Of a stretch of 64,000 nt of DNA, positions 11,065 to 21,815 are shown one piece after another; the first letter of the stretch is position 1; each line of letters starts with the position of its first letter. The notes under the pieces are model-generated. The model searched no databases and had not been told where the DNA came from. It saw only the letters and a list, made by a program, of their open reading frames with translations. Source of the DNA: Mesostigma viride (taxonomy: Eukaryota; Streptophyta; Mesostigmatophyceae; Mesostigmatales; Mesostigmataceae). Location of the stretch: assembly GCA_009746045.1 (NCBI GenBank), contig RPFO01000165.1:2147521-2211520 (forward strand), written 5' to 3'. Made by a program: the position numbers and the translations under genes.

Positions 11065-11809
11065 TGTTGAAAGAACTAATGGGTTTGCCTTCTACAATGC
11101 TTGTGATTGGAACCCAAATGTGCCTGTCCTTGCAGGTACAGGCTATGGAGGATGGAAGCAAAGAGACAGAGACTCAGTTTGAGGCAGAATGATAGTGAGG
11201 AGTACCTTTGGCAAGGCTCCTCAGTTGTTTTATTAACTCGAGGAAAAAACACAGGCAGAAAACTGGAATGACCTGATTGGCTGGCTAGGAATGTGCCTAG
11301 GAATATTCTCATGTAATACTCAGGCCACCAATCAGGTTAGGTCAGTGTACAGGCTACCAATCAGATCTAGACAAGAATAAATCTTATCTTGTAACTGCTG
11401 TACAGCCTTATCTTGTAACTGATGTACAGTCTTAACTTGTAACTGCTGCACAGTAATCTAACTATTTAATAAAAGATCTCTCTGTGTGTGATCTGATGAT
11501 GATGAAGTAAATCTGGCGTGAACATATCAGCGCCACATCTGACATGCACAGTGTACATGTCAATCAGTCAACTGTCCTGTCATAGATTCTCATCTGACAT
11601 GTCATAGGTCAGCTGACATAGACAGATTTGTCAGCTGCCTATAAGGATCCACTTGGCATAGGTACTAATCCCTGATTACTAAAACTGGCCACAACTTTCT
11701 CATTTGTAGGCCAAATCCAACGGGATAAAAAACAGTGGCTCCTGTACAAGAGCCTCTATCTATCTAGCCAGGTCAGGTGGGTACAAATACAAGGACCATG
11801 TCCTTGACA
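11065..11809 (-). repeat. 3' LTR of copia element A
   Basis: The 745-bp direct repeat has TG...CA ends and matches 16442-17186. It is the downstream LTR in the minus-strand orientation. Confidence 0.95.
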
Positions 11810-11818
11810 CCCCCCTTA
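11810..11818 (-). promoter_or_regulatory. Polypurine tract of copia A
   Basis: The minus strand reads TAAGGGGGG immediately before the 3' LTR, as expected for the plus-strand primer. Confidence 0.75.
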
Positions 11819-11911
11819 CAACACATGACCTTGCTCTAGTGCTATCCTGTCAAGTATAACACTTAGAGCAAAAAAAGCTCTCAGCCCCTGTGGGCATATA
11901 CAACTGCATAT

Positions 11912-14900
11912 CTAAGTAGACACCAGCAGCTTGTCCCGCAGGGTGATGAACCGTGCCCTTCCCAGGGCCTTGGTGAAGATGTCAGCCAGGTTGTCCTTGC
12001 CAGGGCAGTGACGCATGCAGATGGAGCCCCCCTCCACCTGCTCACGGATGAAGTGGTAGCGCACGTCGATGTGCTTGGTGCGCTTGGGGTGCACAGGATC
12101 CTTGGCCAGGGCCACCGCGCCAGTGTTGTCGCACAGCACGGTCGTGGGCCCCTCCACCGGTGCACCCAGGTCTCCCAGCAGGCGCCTGAGTGGCAGCACC
12201 AGCTGGGTGACGCTGCTCGCAGCAATGTACTCTGCCTCGCAGGAAGACAGAGCAACAATGGGTTGCTTGCGGCTGCACCACTCCACGGGCGCACCCCGGA
12301 ACAGGACCAGGTTGCCCGTCACAGAGCGTCTGGACTCTGGGCAGTTAGCCCAGTCAGCGTCAGTCCAGGCCTCCAGCCCCCCTTCCTGACCATACCGCAG
12401 ACCCTTGTCCCTCGTGGTGTAGAGGTACCGGATCAGGCGGTCGGCAGCCTCCATGTGGGCTGCCGTGGGTGCCTGCATGTGCTGAGCCAGTTGGTTGACA
12501 GCAAAAGCAATGTCTGGACGTGTCCACAGCGCGACATACAGCACGGCACCGGTTTTGGACTGATACAGCTGGGTGTCCGGGGCATTGAGCTGCATTCCCC
12601 CCTCGCGTTGGGGACTAACACGGGACACACTGACCGGGGTGCGTACAGGGAAGGAGGGAGAAAGCCCAAAGCGGGCAGCCAGGGCCTCAATATACACAGT
12701 TTGGTGCAAGGAAAGAGACCGGGAAACAGGGTCGACATGGAGAGAAACACCGAGGAAAAAAGAAGGGTCATCGGACTCGGTGATCTGAAACTTGCTGGCC
12801 AAACGATGAGACCACGAGGCCAGCCAGGAAGAGGAAGGACTGCCTGCAATAATGTCGTCGACATGGACAAACACAAACGTACGAGACGTGGGATACACGT
12901 ACAGGCAGGAATCCGTTGGGCTTTGTACAGCACCATCGGAGAGAAGATAGGCACTAAATGTTTTGTGCCAGTTACGTGGTGCCTGCTTGATGCCATAGAG
13001 GCTGCGTTGCAGCTTCCACACCAGCACATCACCAGCGGCATCACGCTGCTCAAAGCCAGCAGGAGGACGCACATAGACGTCCTCAGAAAGTGGGGCGTAC
13101 AAAAACGCAGTGCGAACATCAAGTTGCTTCAGCACATACCCAGACGAGACACCAAAAGCTAGTGCCAAACGAATGGTGGAGGAACGAACAGTAGGGCTAA
13201 AGACCTCAGTGAAATCTATGCCTTCCCGCTGAGCAAAGCCCTTCACAACAAAACGGGCCTTGAAACGGCCATCGCTTTTGACAGCAAACACCCACCGAGA
13301 TGGAAGGACCTTGGCAGTGCGAGGAAGAGACTTGGAAGAAACGAGTGAATATACTGCATGCTCGCGAATGCTAGAAAGCTCACTATCCATCGCAGCACGC
13401 CACTCAGGGCTAGCATGGGCCTCAGCAAAAGAGGAGGGGATGGACGTGGAACCTGAGCTAGTGTGGAGTGAGAAAGTATCAAACAGATCACGCACACTCA
13501 TGTAGTCAGGGTAAAAACGAGCCCATTTAGGGGAAACACGATCAAGAGGGGTTGTGGGTAACACCTGAGCGAGGGGATCATGTGCAACGCCGTCGGACAC
13601 CAGTGCAGCAGTGGCCATAGCGGCAGCCGGTTGCTTGCCGCGGAGGGCCTGCACTAATTTGTGTAGCTGGGACGAAGAAGGAGATTCAGCAGCAGGTGTG
13701 TCTGCCGTCGACACGTGTCCAGGTGGTGTAGAGGTAGAAGCCGACGACGCCTCCAGCGCAGGACTTGGTGCGAAAACAGGTGCAGACTCAGACTCAGCGG
13801 GTTTGGGCTCAGGACTTGGCGCTGGCGCCTCCTCCAGTGGCGAGCCCCCCTCACCACTGGCATCCCCCGACAAAGCCTCCAGTGGCGAGCCCCCCTCACC
13901 ACTGGCATCCCCCAAAGCAGTGCCCCCACTGCTGGCAGCGCCCACAGCAGCGTCCTCACTGCTGGCAGCGGCGCGCCGCGCCATGGCTCTAGTCACAGGA
14001 CCAGAGGGCGGTAGGGCCAGAGTAGTATCAGGCCCAGGGACAGAATTCTCAGTGACCGGTGGCAGCAGAAGCTCGGAAGCCTCCTCCCCCTCCACCAGTG
14101 CCGGCAGCAGCTGAGGTGATGGCAGGGCGTCGTTGCGCCAGGCCTCATTGAAGGCCACGTGGCGACGTTGCACCAAAGTGCGAGTGGCGGAGTCCAGGAT
14201 CAGATATGCCGGCGAGTCGGGAGCATAACCGACAAAAATGCCAGGCATGGCCTTGGCCTCCAGCTTGCCACGATGCCCTTCCACACGATGCCAGGCTGGG
14301 CAGCCGAAAATGCGCATGTGCGACAGATCAGCGTGATGACCTGTCAGCAAAAAGTGTGGCGTGGCATCACCAGGATTCGAGGAGCACGGCAGGCGGTTCA
14401 GGATATAAATAGCACACTGGAGTGCCAATGCCCAGTATGCCTTCCCCAGGCCGGCGTGTGTCAACATCGCCAGAGTCATGCCCATTGCCAGGCCCCAGAG
14501 CCGCTCCGCTACGCCGTTCTGCTCAGGGCAGTAAGGCGCGGAGAACTCCTGGTGGACGCGGTGTTCAGCACACACCGCCCGCCAGGCTTGACCGGTGAAG
14601 ACCGCGTCATTGTCGGTGCGCAGCACGACAGAGCCGGCGTAGAAGGGGCGAATATCGCGGACGAGCAGCTCTGCAAACCGCCCCACCGCCTCGTCCTTGG
14701 TCTTGAGCGCAAACCCCCATCGCCACCGAGTGGCATCGTCAGTGATGCCCAAGAAGTAGCGGGCTCCCCCCAGCGACTCGACGCTCATCGGGCCCAGCAG
14801 GTCGCCATGAAGCTTGGCGCGCGGCACAGTGGATCGCCGCTGCCCTGGCGGAAATGGCTGGCGCTTGATGAAGCCAGCCGGGCAGGATGGGCAGCCAGGA

Positions 14901-15451
14901 GCAGTTGGACTCCTCGTCGTCAAGTTGGATGCAGGGATGGCAACCAGCTTCTTGATGCGGTCGGCACCAGCATGGCCCAAACGCCAGTGCAGCAGCAGGT
15001 TAACCGGCCGCTCCACCGTCACAGCAGCCATCGCTGGCGCTGTCTTCGCCGCAGGTAACACGTAGATGTTGTTCTGCATGGCGATCTTGTGATGCTTGTT
15101 ATCCAGCACCACTGTCTCTTTGTGGAAATCCACCTTGTGACCTGCCTTTGCGAGTTGCGCGACTGAAAGGAGTCGTGCATTCAGGCCAGGTACAAGCAGC
15201 GCTCCTTGCAAGCGCACGCTGTGGCCAGGAAGCTCCACAGCGATGGTGCCCTGGCCGGTAGCGTGCAGCTGTCCGCCGGAGCCAGCGATTGCCCTGCTGT
15301 GGGGGGTCAGAGACACAAAGTCAGAACGGCACGGGGACATGTGGCTGCTCGCAGCCGAGTCCAGCACCCAGGTGAGGTTGTCGCACGTATACTGCGTGAG
15401 AGCAGCAGCCTCCAGCGGCGTCGACGGCGACTCCTCGGCGATGGTGACCAT
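11912..15451 (-). CDS. Pol of copia A: protease, integrase, RT, RNase H
   Basis: The 1179-residue frame has the full copia set in order. Protease is WVLDSAASSHM with catalytic Asp about residue 31. The GAG_pre-integrase zinc finger has His 155 and 160 and Cys 187 and 190. The integrase catalytic triad is Asp 217 (HGDLLGP), Asp 280 (RTDNDAVF) and Glu 316 (QNGVAERLWG). RT shows KARFVVKGFAQ, LDVRTAFLY, KLQRSLYGIKQAPRNW and the catalytic FVHVDDI. RNase H shows WTDADWANC, SSCEAEYIA and PGKDNLADIFTKAL. No internal stop interrupts it, so apart from the gag-pol shift upstream the element looks competent. A long GA-rich linker of tandem SGEGGSPLE-type repeats lies between integrase and RT. Confidence 0.95.
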   Translation of the reverse strand: MVTIAEESPSTPLEAAALTQYTCDNLTWVLDSAASSHMSPCRSDFVSLTPHSRAIAGSGGQLHATGQGTIAVELPGHSVRLQGALLVPGLNARLLSVAQLAKAGHKVDFHKETVVLDNKHHKIAMQNNIYVLPAAKTAPAMAAVTVERPVNLLLHWRLGHAGADRIKKLVAIPASNLTTRSPTAPGCPSCPAGFIKRQPFPPGQRRSTVPRAKLHGDLLGPMSVESLGGARYFLGITDDATRWRWGFALKTKDEAVGRFAELLVRDIRPFYAGSVVLRTDNDAVFTGQAWRAVCAEHRVHQEFSAPYCPEQNGVAERLWGLAMGMTLAMLTHAGLGKAYWALALQCAIYILNRLPCSSNPGDATPHFLLTGHHADLSHMRIFGCPAWHRVEGHRGKLEAKAMPGIFVGYAPDSPAYLILDSATRTLVQRRHVAFNEAWRNDALPSPQLLPALVEGEEASELLLPPVTENSVPGPDTTLALPPSGPVTRAMARRAAASSEDAAVGAASSGGTALGDASGEGGSPLEALSGDASGEGGSPLEEAPAPSPEPKPAESESAPVFAPSPALEASSASTSTPPGHVSTADTPAAESPSSSQLHKLVQALRGKQPAAAMATAALVSDGVAHDPLAQVLPTTPLDRVSPKWARFYPDYMSVRDLFDTFSLHTSSGSTSIPSSFAEAHASPEWRAAMDSELSSIREHAVYSLVSSKSLPRTAKVLPSRWVFAVKSDGRFKARFVVKGFAQREGIDFTEVFSPTVRSSTIRLALAFGVSSGYVLKQLDVRTAFLYAPLSEDVYVRPPAGFEQRDAAGDVLVWKLQRSLYGIKQAPRNWHKTFSAYLLSDGAVQSPTDSCLYVYPTSRTFVFVHVDDIIAGSPSSSWLASWSHRLASKFQITESDDPSFFLGVSLHVDPVSRSLSLHQTVYIEALAARFGLSPSFPVRTPVSVSRVSPQREGGMQLNAPDTQLYQSKTGAVLYVALWTRPDIAFAVNQLAQHMQAPTAAHMEAADRLIRYLYTTRDKGLRYGQEGGLEAWTDADWANCPESRRSVTGNLVLFRGAPVEWCSRKQPIVALSSCEAEYIAASSVTQLVLPLRRLLGDLGAPVEGPTTVLCDNTGAVALAKDPVHPKRTKHIDVRYHFIREQVEGGSICMRHCPGKDNLADIFTKALGRARFITLRDKLLVST
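13825..13945. repeat. Short tandem repeat inside the copia A pol linker
   Basis: A unit of about 48 bp containing CTCCAGTGGCGAGCCCCCCT is repeated in tandem at about 13833 and 13879. It encodes repeated GDASGEGGSPLE in the low-complexity linker between integrase and RT. Confidence 0.7.
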
Positions 15452-15554
15452 GCAGAAGCCAGGCGGCAGTTCAGCCGCCTCCTGAGTTGCGTTGGCAGCG
15501 GATCCAGCAGGTGCGTTGCGTCCCTTGTTCTGGTTCCCTCGGTTGCCGCCCTTG

Positions 15555-16428
15555 CCCCCCTGTGCTGGTTGGGGTACCAGCGTGGGGCCTTCTCAGGATG
15601 CTCCTTCCAGCAGTCTTTGTCCTTGTGATTTGACAGGCCACAGTGACTGCATTTCTTGGTCCCCCCGTTCCCCTTGCTGTTGGTGTGGTAGGCCTGGCCA
15701 GTGCCAGCACTCTCCTTTTTCACCACAGCACGTCCCCCCTTGAGCAGATCCTCCGCCTCCATGAGTGCCCTCTTCACCACAGGTAGTGGGTCCTCCTCGT
15801 TGAACCGTACAGACACCAGCGCAGGGCGGTACTCGTCTGTCAGTGCTCCCAGTAGAATGGCAGCAAAATCACGGTCCTGGATGACTCCCCCTGCAGCCTG
15901 GTAGTCAGCACGTAGAAGCTCCGCCCTCCTCACAAGCTGTTGCATGGTCTCGTTAGGAAGCTTCTGTAGGCGGTGCAGCTTGCTCCTCAGCTCAAACCTG
16001 TGACTCTTGGTTAGCCTGGTTTGCTCATAGTTCTCCATGAGACACTGCCATGCTTGGCTACCAGTTTTGTTGGCCACAGTGGCCATTAGGCGTGCAGCTT
16101 CACCTGTTAGACAGGTGAGCAAAGCTGCCCACAGGGCCTTATCAGCCCTGTCATTCTCCTCAGTACCCAGCAGGACAGCATCCAAACTGAAAAGACTGAC
16201 AACAGCCAAAAACAAATTCTTCCACTCCTCCCACTTGCTGTAATCATCACCAGCTGCACCAACAAATTTCTTGCAGCTCTTGGCAACTGTTGAAACAAGA
16301 GAGGTGTAGTCAGGCTGTCTGGTAGCAGTTTGGGTGTCTTGATCCTCCATGGTTGATCTGGGTCTGGGTGTTGTCTCTGGGGTAGTCAGATGAATGTCTC
16401 TGCTCCTCAAATGCAGGGTAGGCATCAA
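15555..16428 (-). CDS. Gag of copia A
   Basis: The frame starts at 16428; an alternative Met lies at 16350 (MEDQDTQ). It encodes a UBN2/Retrotran_gag-like capsid region (KWEEWKNLFL, LTGEAARLMA, LRADYQAAGGVIQD) and one zinc knuckle, CSHCGLSNHKDKDC. Gag packages the element RNA into virus-like particles. The frame leaves the pol frame at a run of six G on the coding strand (15555-15560). One more G would make gag and pol a single ORF, the normal copia arrangement, so this is a small indel or a sequencing error. The zero frame runs on without meaning to 15307. Confidence 0.9.
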
Positions 16429-16441
16429 ACCTCCGATACCA
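16427..16441 (-). promoter_or_regulatory. Primer binding site of copia A
   Basis: Directly after the 5' LTR the minus strand reads TGGTATCGGAGG, close to the initiator-Met tRNA complement TGGTATCAGAGC used by many copia elements. Confidence 0.8.
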
Positions 16442-17186
16442 TGTTGAAAGAACTAATGGGTTTGCCTTCTACAATGCTTGTGATTGGAACCCAAATGTGC
16501 CTGTCCTTGCAGGTACAGGCTATGGAGGATGGAAGCAAAGAGACAGAGACTCAGTTTGAGGCAGAATGATAGTGAGGAGTACCTTTGGCAAGGCTCCTCA
16601 GTTGTTTTATTAACTCGAGGAAAAAACACAGGCAGAAAACTGGAATGACCTGATTGGCTGGCTAGGAATGTGCCTAGGAATATTCTCATGTAATACTCAG
16701 GCCACCAATCAGGTTAGGTCAGTGTACAGGCTACCAATCAGATCTAGACAAGAATAAATCTTATCTTGTAACTGCTGTACAGCCTTATCTTGTAACTGAT
16801 GTACAGTCTTAACTTGTAACTGCTGCACAGTAATCTAACTATTTAATAAAAGATCTCTCTGTGTGTGATCTGATGATGATGAAGTAAATCTGGCGTGAAC
16901 ATATCAGCGCCACATCTGACATGCACAGTGTACATGTCAATCAGTCAACTGTCCTGTCATAGATTCTCATCTGACATGTCATAGGTCAGCTGACATAGAC
17001 AGATTTGTCAGCTGCCTATAAGGATCCACTTGGCATAGGTACTAATCCCTGATTACTAAAACTGGCCACAACTTTCTCATTTGTAGGCCAAATCCAACGG
17101 GATAAAAAACAGTGGCTCCTGTACAAGAGCCTCTATCTATCTAGCCAGGTCAGGTGGGTACAAATACAAGGACCATGTCCTTGACA
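16442..17186 (-). repeat. 5' LTR of copia element A
   Basis: The 745-bp direct repeat is the partner of 11065-11809. Transcription should start here and run leftward. Confidence 0.95.
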
Positions 17187-17755
17187 GATCCCACATGTAG
17201 CCAAATAATAGGAGCGTCGGGAAGGTTGGGGTTGGGTTGGTATACACATGATTGTTCAAGGGACCAAGGTACAACCCGAATCCGGTGGCATAGCTGGGTG
17301 GGGAGGAACACAACTGCAGTTGTAAGTTGAGCCAGACAGCCGTTATGGCCGCTCAGCGGCGCCAGTAGTTGAACGTGCAGGGTTCCAGGGGGGAGTTCTG
17401 CAATCACCTTCCCCGAGCATGTTGCGGTCGTGCTGTATGGACAAAAGCAGCACCATTCACCAGCTTTATAGGGGGCACGGGGAGAAGTCATGAGTGTGTG
17501 CCAGCGGGGGGGTAGGGCTTGTACTAGCGCGGCCCGGGCAGCATAAGTAGGCATATTGGGGACCCAGGCAGCCAATTCGTTATATGTTAAGAGGCGGTAG
17601 CAATCACCGTGGAGAATATACAGGTGGAGAATAGTGGTTACAGGGTGGGGGGATGTTATGAAGCCTTCATAGGGGTTAGGGCCACTTAAGCATCCAAAGG
17701 GGCGATTAGAGGGTTGAGGTATATATCATTAAAGAATAGGGGTTGGCGTGCAGGA
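17187..17755 (-). mobile_element. LINE remnant, upstream part
   Basis: A minus-strand frame around 17575-17150 reads RLLTYNELAAWVPNM and then PRAPYKAGEWCCF. This resembles the stretch between the RT and the zinc-binding domain of L1-like ORF2 proteins. It is continuous with 10150-11064 once the copia element and one GATCC are removed. No RT catalytic motif remains. Confidence 0.55.
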
Positions 17756-17781
17756 GTGGAGGTAATTTTCCCGGGTAAATC
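17756..17781. repeat. Probable right target duplication of the LINE
   Basis: This is the partner of 10131-10157 and brackets the LINE plus the copia element inside it. Confidence 0.5.
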
Positions 17782-18237
17782 AAGGGTAAATGGGTATTTT
17801 TATCAAGTAACAAGTTTTGCGGGCTTCGCCCGCGACATTAGAGCTCGTACTTTTTGTGGCCGGTCCCCGGCCAGGGAGCCCCGGCTAGGGATTGCGTGAC
17901 ACCACGTACCGCCGCCGAGGGCCAAGTGGCGCTAGCCTCGCCAAGGAGCGCGCGCTAGCTGTAGGGTTTCGACCACAATATTCATGGAGGTTGGCAAAAG
18001 GGTGAAGAACCCCCCCCCCAAAAAAAGTACAAAACTGTTACGTCGCGTAACAATCTGTCGCAGTTACGGACGTAAATTAGGTCCTTTTCCCCAGTCGTTC
18101 TTAGGTTTACGTGTAGCTTGTACCGGTGGACACTGGTGTCCCAGTACCGTGGTGCATTGGATGCATTTGGCGTCGCGCCGCGTACTTTAGCACGTCGTAC
18201 GTACCTGCACCTATTCTTAGGACTGAGTCCCCTTCTA
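17782..18237. other. Intergenic stretch left of the 1.15-kb array
   Basis: No gene is visible. There is a short hairpin GCGGGCTTCGCCCGC near 17819-17833. CCCCTTCTAGT appears twice near 18229-18250, where the tandem array begins. Confidence 0.35.
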
Positions 18238-19930
18238 GTCCCCTTCTAGTTACTACGATTAACACGGACGAAAAAATTGGTCAAACAGTGAGGCCCGAAA
18301 AGTGGCCCGTACGAAAACCGCAAGCGCAGGGCGGCCGATAGTCAGGGCGATTCGGAGATCCGCGGTGGCGACCAATCGGAGCAGTTGCCCGAAAAGTGGC
18401 AAACTAGGGAGATCGAGTCTCACACGTTCTGAACGGGGGCTGAAACGTCTGATCTGTCCAGATCGGTTCAGAACTTTTGCGGGCAGGGGGGGATCCGGTT
18501 CAGCAGTTTTTTCAGCAGGGGGGGCGGCCCGCCAATGGGAGGATCAAGAAAACACAGGCAGGTTGACGGACCTGAAACGCGATGTCAAGTTGTTGCGCGG
18601 CCCTCAAACTCTTGCGCGAAAGCATCTCTTACGAAACATCCCATGCCTTGCGGCGATCAACTTCGGCTACTGCGCCCATCGCTAGGCCGAGAGCGCGCCG
18701 TCCTCAAATTTCCTAGCGTTCAGTGCGGCAGCTCGACGGAACGTCCAGAAAATGTTTAGAAGCCGTAACATTTTGGGCGTTATGACCGTTTCAATTTACT
18801 AATTTCGTTCAGAAACCGTATTTATGAGGGATTCCGTATCACTTTGCGATTCAGACCGAAGTTATAGTCTAAGCGTGATCTGGCTGATATTTATTCTAAA
18901 ATTATACGCAAAATTTGACTTGGAGGAGCGGAGCGTAGTACGATGCTTGCTGGACGAACTTTGCGAGATTCTGAGCCGATTCTGGACTCAGCGCAGAGAG
19001 AATCTAAATTTTGCTGAAATAAAATGTGCTACGAAATTTTGCCCTGAACGCATGCTAAATTCGGCCTGAAATCGTTTTTGGTTGAGCGGTCACTAGTTTC
19101 GAGCAATAAAAACGAATTTAGGCCGAGTTCAGGCCGAATTTTCGTAGTTCTGAGGAATAAAAATTGATTTGGAAGATTTCCCCGTGAGGGACGGAGCGTG
19201 GGATCGACGGTGCGGCGGGCCGGCGCGAGCGCGCGCGATGGGAAGCCCCCAAAGGAAGGCCGCCGAGCGTTCGCCCCCCGGCGTCGTGGCCGGCCCGGTA
19301 GGCATGTTGAGCTAAACGTGATGCCATCACAAGTATTGCACGAGTTCTGGGGCCCATCTTTTTCAGTCCAAGTTGGATGGAGTCTAACGACGATGAACAA
19401 CTGCTGAGAGCTGAAAGGAAACGATTGTTGTATTAGCAATAATACAATGAGTGTGACGGAAGCTTGAGGGCTCAGAATGGAACGTCTGGGCAAACTCGGG
19501 TGCTGCGGCACTCCCCAGTGCTACGCCTATATGCCTATGGCGGTGCTACCTGCAGCACCTCACCAGTGGACAACTGTACACTGCAATGCCATGCGACCAC
19601 GTCACTAGCACCAACTACACTCGGCCCGTCCAGAACCGGATAACCCGGGTCTGGCGGGTCGAGCTAGAGTCTAGGCATAGTCTGGCACTAACCGCACATC
19701 GGTCCACATGACACCTCAGTACCGTACACCCTGCCGTACAGTACTGAGGTGTCCCGCTCAGCCGCGGTAGGCAATACGCGGCGCGCAGGCCGGAAATCCG
19801 TGTGTCAGCCTAAGCATCTCATCTAACTGCGGGCGCTCCGCCCGGCGGGTCGAAGCTTTCGGCGAAGGCCTCAGGGCCCCTGGTGGCGTAGTGCGTCCGA
19901 AAAAGTGGGGGGCCTTGGCCCCCCCACCTT
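18238..19930. repeat. Unit 1 of the 1.15-kb tandem array
   Basis: The unit runs from GTCCCCTTCTAG to the next copy. It is 1166 bp after removing a 527-bp insertion at 19304-19830. It is nearly identical to unit 2 over its whole length. No start codon or known domain supports the frames inside it. Confidence 0.85.
19304..19830. mobile_element. Insertion of 527 bp in array unit 1, possible solo LTR
   Basis: Unit 2 reads straight through this point (GGTAGGC joined to GGGCGCTCC), so the segment is an insertion. It begins ATGTTGAGC, ends ATCTAACTGC and has no ORF. A palindrome near 19711-19755 pairs ACACCTCAGTACCGTAC with GTACAGTACTGAGGTGT. No clean target duplication is visible. Confidence 0.5.
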
Positions 19931-21096
19931 GTCCCCTTCTAGTGACTACGATTGACACGGACGAAAAAATTGGTCAAACCGTGAGGCCCGAAAAGTGGCC
20001 CGTACGAAAACCGCGAGCGCAGGGCGGCCGATAGTCAGGGCGATTCGGAGATCCGCGGTGGCGACCAATCGGAGCAGTTGCCCGAAAAGTGGCAAACTAG
20101 GGAGATCGAGTCTCACACGTTCTGAACGGGGGCTGAAACGTCTGATCTGTCCAGATCGGTTCAGAACTTTTGCGGGCAGGGGGGGATCCGGTTCAGCAGT
20201 TTTTTCAGCAGGGGGGGCGGCCCGCCAATGGGAGGATCAAGAAAACACAGGCAGGTTGACGGACCTGAAACGCGATGTCAAGTTGTTGCGCGGCCCTCAA
20301 ACTCTTGCGCGAAAGCATCTCTTACGAAACATCCCATGCCTTGCGGCGATCAACTTCGGCTACTGCGCCCATCGCTAGGCCGAGAGCGCGCCGTCCTCAA
20401 ATTTCGTAGCGTTCAGTGCGGCAGCTCGACGGAACGTCCAGAAAATGTTTAGAAGCCGTAACATTTTGGGCGTTATGACCGTTTCAATTTACTAATTTCG
20501 TTCAGAAACCGTATTTATGAGGGATTCCGTATCACTTTGCGATTCAGACCGAAGTTATAGTCTAAGCGTGATCTTGCTGATATTTATTCTAAAATTATAT
20601 GCAAAATTTGACTTGGAGGAGCGGAGCGTAGTACGATGCTTGCTGGACGAACTTTGCGAGATTCTGAGCCGATTCTGGACTCAGCGCAGAGAGAATCTAA
20701 ATTTTGCTGAAATAAAATGTGCTACGAAATTTTGCCCTGAACGCATGCTAAATTCGGCCTGAAATCGTTTTTGGTTGAGCGGTCACTAGTTTCGAGCAAT
20801 AAAAACGAATTTAGGCCGAGTTCAGGCCGATTTTTTGTAGTTCCGAGGAATAAAAATTGATTTGGAAGATTTCCCCGTGAGGGACGGAGCGTGGGATCGA
20901 CGGTGCGGCGGGCCGGCGCGAGCGCGCGCGATGGGAAGCCCCCAAAGGAAGGCCGCCGAGCGTTCGCCCCCCGGCGTCGTGGCCGGCCCGGTAGGCGGGC
21001 GCTCCGCCCGGCGGGTCGAAGCTTTCGGCGAAGGCCTCAGGGCCCCTGGTGGCGTAGTGCGTCCGAAAAAGTGGGGGGCCTTGGCCCCCCCACCTT
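19931..21096. repeat. Unit 2 of the 1.15-kb tandem array
   Basis: This 1166-bp uninterrupted unit is the best reference copy. It contains the hairpin GGGGGGCCTTGGCCCCCCC just before the unit boundary. Confidence 0.85.
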
Positions 21097-21815
21097 GTCC
21101 CCTTCTAGTGACTACGATTAACCCCAACGCAAAAGTTTGGCAAACCGTGAGGACCGAAAAGTGGCCCGTACAAAAACCGCGAGCGCAGGGCGACCGATAG
21201 TCAGGGCGATCCGGGGATCCGCGGTGGCGCCCAATCGGAGTAGTTGCCCGAAAAGTGGCAAACTAGGGAGATCGAGTCTCAGGAGTTCTGAACGGGGTCT
21301 GAAACGGCAGTTATGTCCAGATCCGGTTCAGCACTTTTGCGGGCAGGTGGGAGGCCAGCCAATGGCCGCGGCCAGATAAAAATACGGAACCCGGCACGAT
21401 GTCGGCTTGTTGTGAGCCCAGTCAAACAATGTCTCGAATCAAACATCCCATGCCTTGCGGAGATCAACTGCGGCTACTGGGCCCATCGCTAGGCCGAGAG
21501 CGCGCCGTCCTCGAATTTCGTAGCATTCAGTGCGTCAGGTCAACGGAGCGTTCAGAAATTGTTTAGAAACCGTGAAAAATATGTTTAGAAACCGTAAAAT
21601 TTTGGGCGTTACGGCCGTTTTGTTGTCCGCATTTCGTTCAGAAACCGTGTCACTGAGTTGTTCCGTAGCAATTTTCGATTCAGACCGACATTTAAGTCTG
21701 AAAGAGATCTGACTGAATTTTATTTGAAAAGTGCGAGCAAAATTTGACTTGGAGGAGTGGAGCGTAGTACGATGCTTGCTGGACGAACTTTACGAGATTC
21801 TCTACCGATTCTGGA

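Larger units (their letters stand above)
11065..17186 (-). mobile_element. Ty1/copia LTR retrotransposon A
   Basis: The 6.1-kb element has two 745-bp LTRs in which I noticed no differences. The 5-bp duplication GATCC lies at 11060-11064 and 17187-17191. LTRs start TG and end CA. Domain order is the usual gag, protease, integrase, RT, RNase H, on the minus strand. A primer site similar to initiator-Met tRNA and a G-rich polypurine tract sit beside the LTRs. It is inserted in a LINE remnant. The matching LTRs point to a recent insertion. Confidence 0.96.

Noticed and set aside
12008-13162. A 384-codon plus-strand frame over copia A
   Set aside because: It lies opposite the RT and RNase H coding strand and has no domain; it is a shadow of the pol frame.
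18302-18685. A 127-codon frame repeated in the array units that opens ARTKTASAGRP, recalling a histone H3 tail
   Set aside because: It starts with GTG, not ATG. The similarity ends after a few residues, and the frame is not kept in units 3 to 5. It is a by-product of the repeat.
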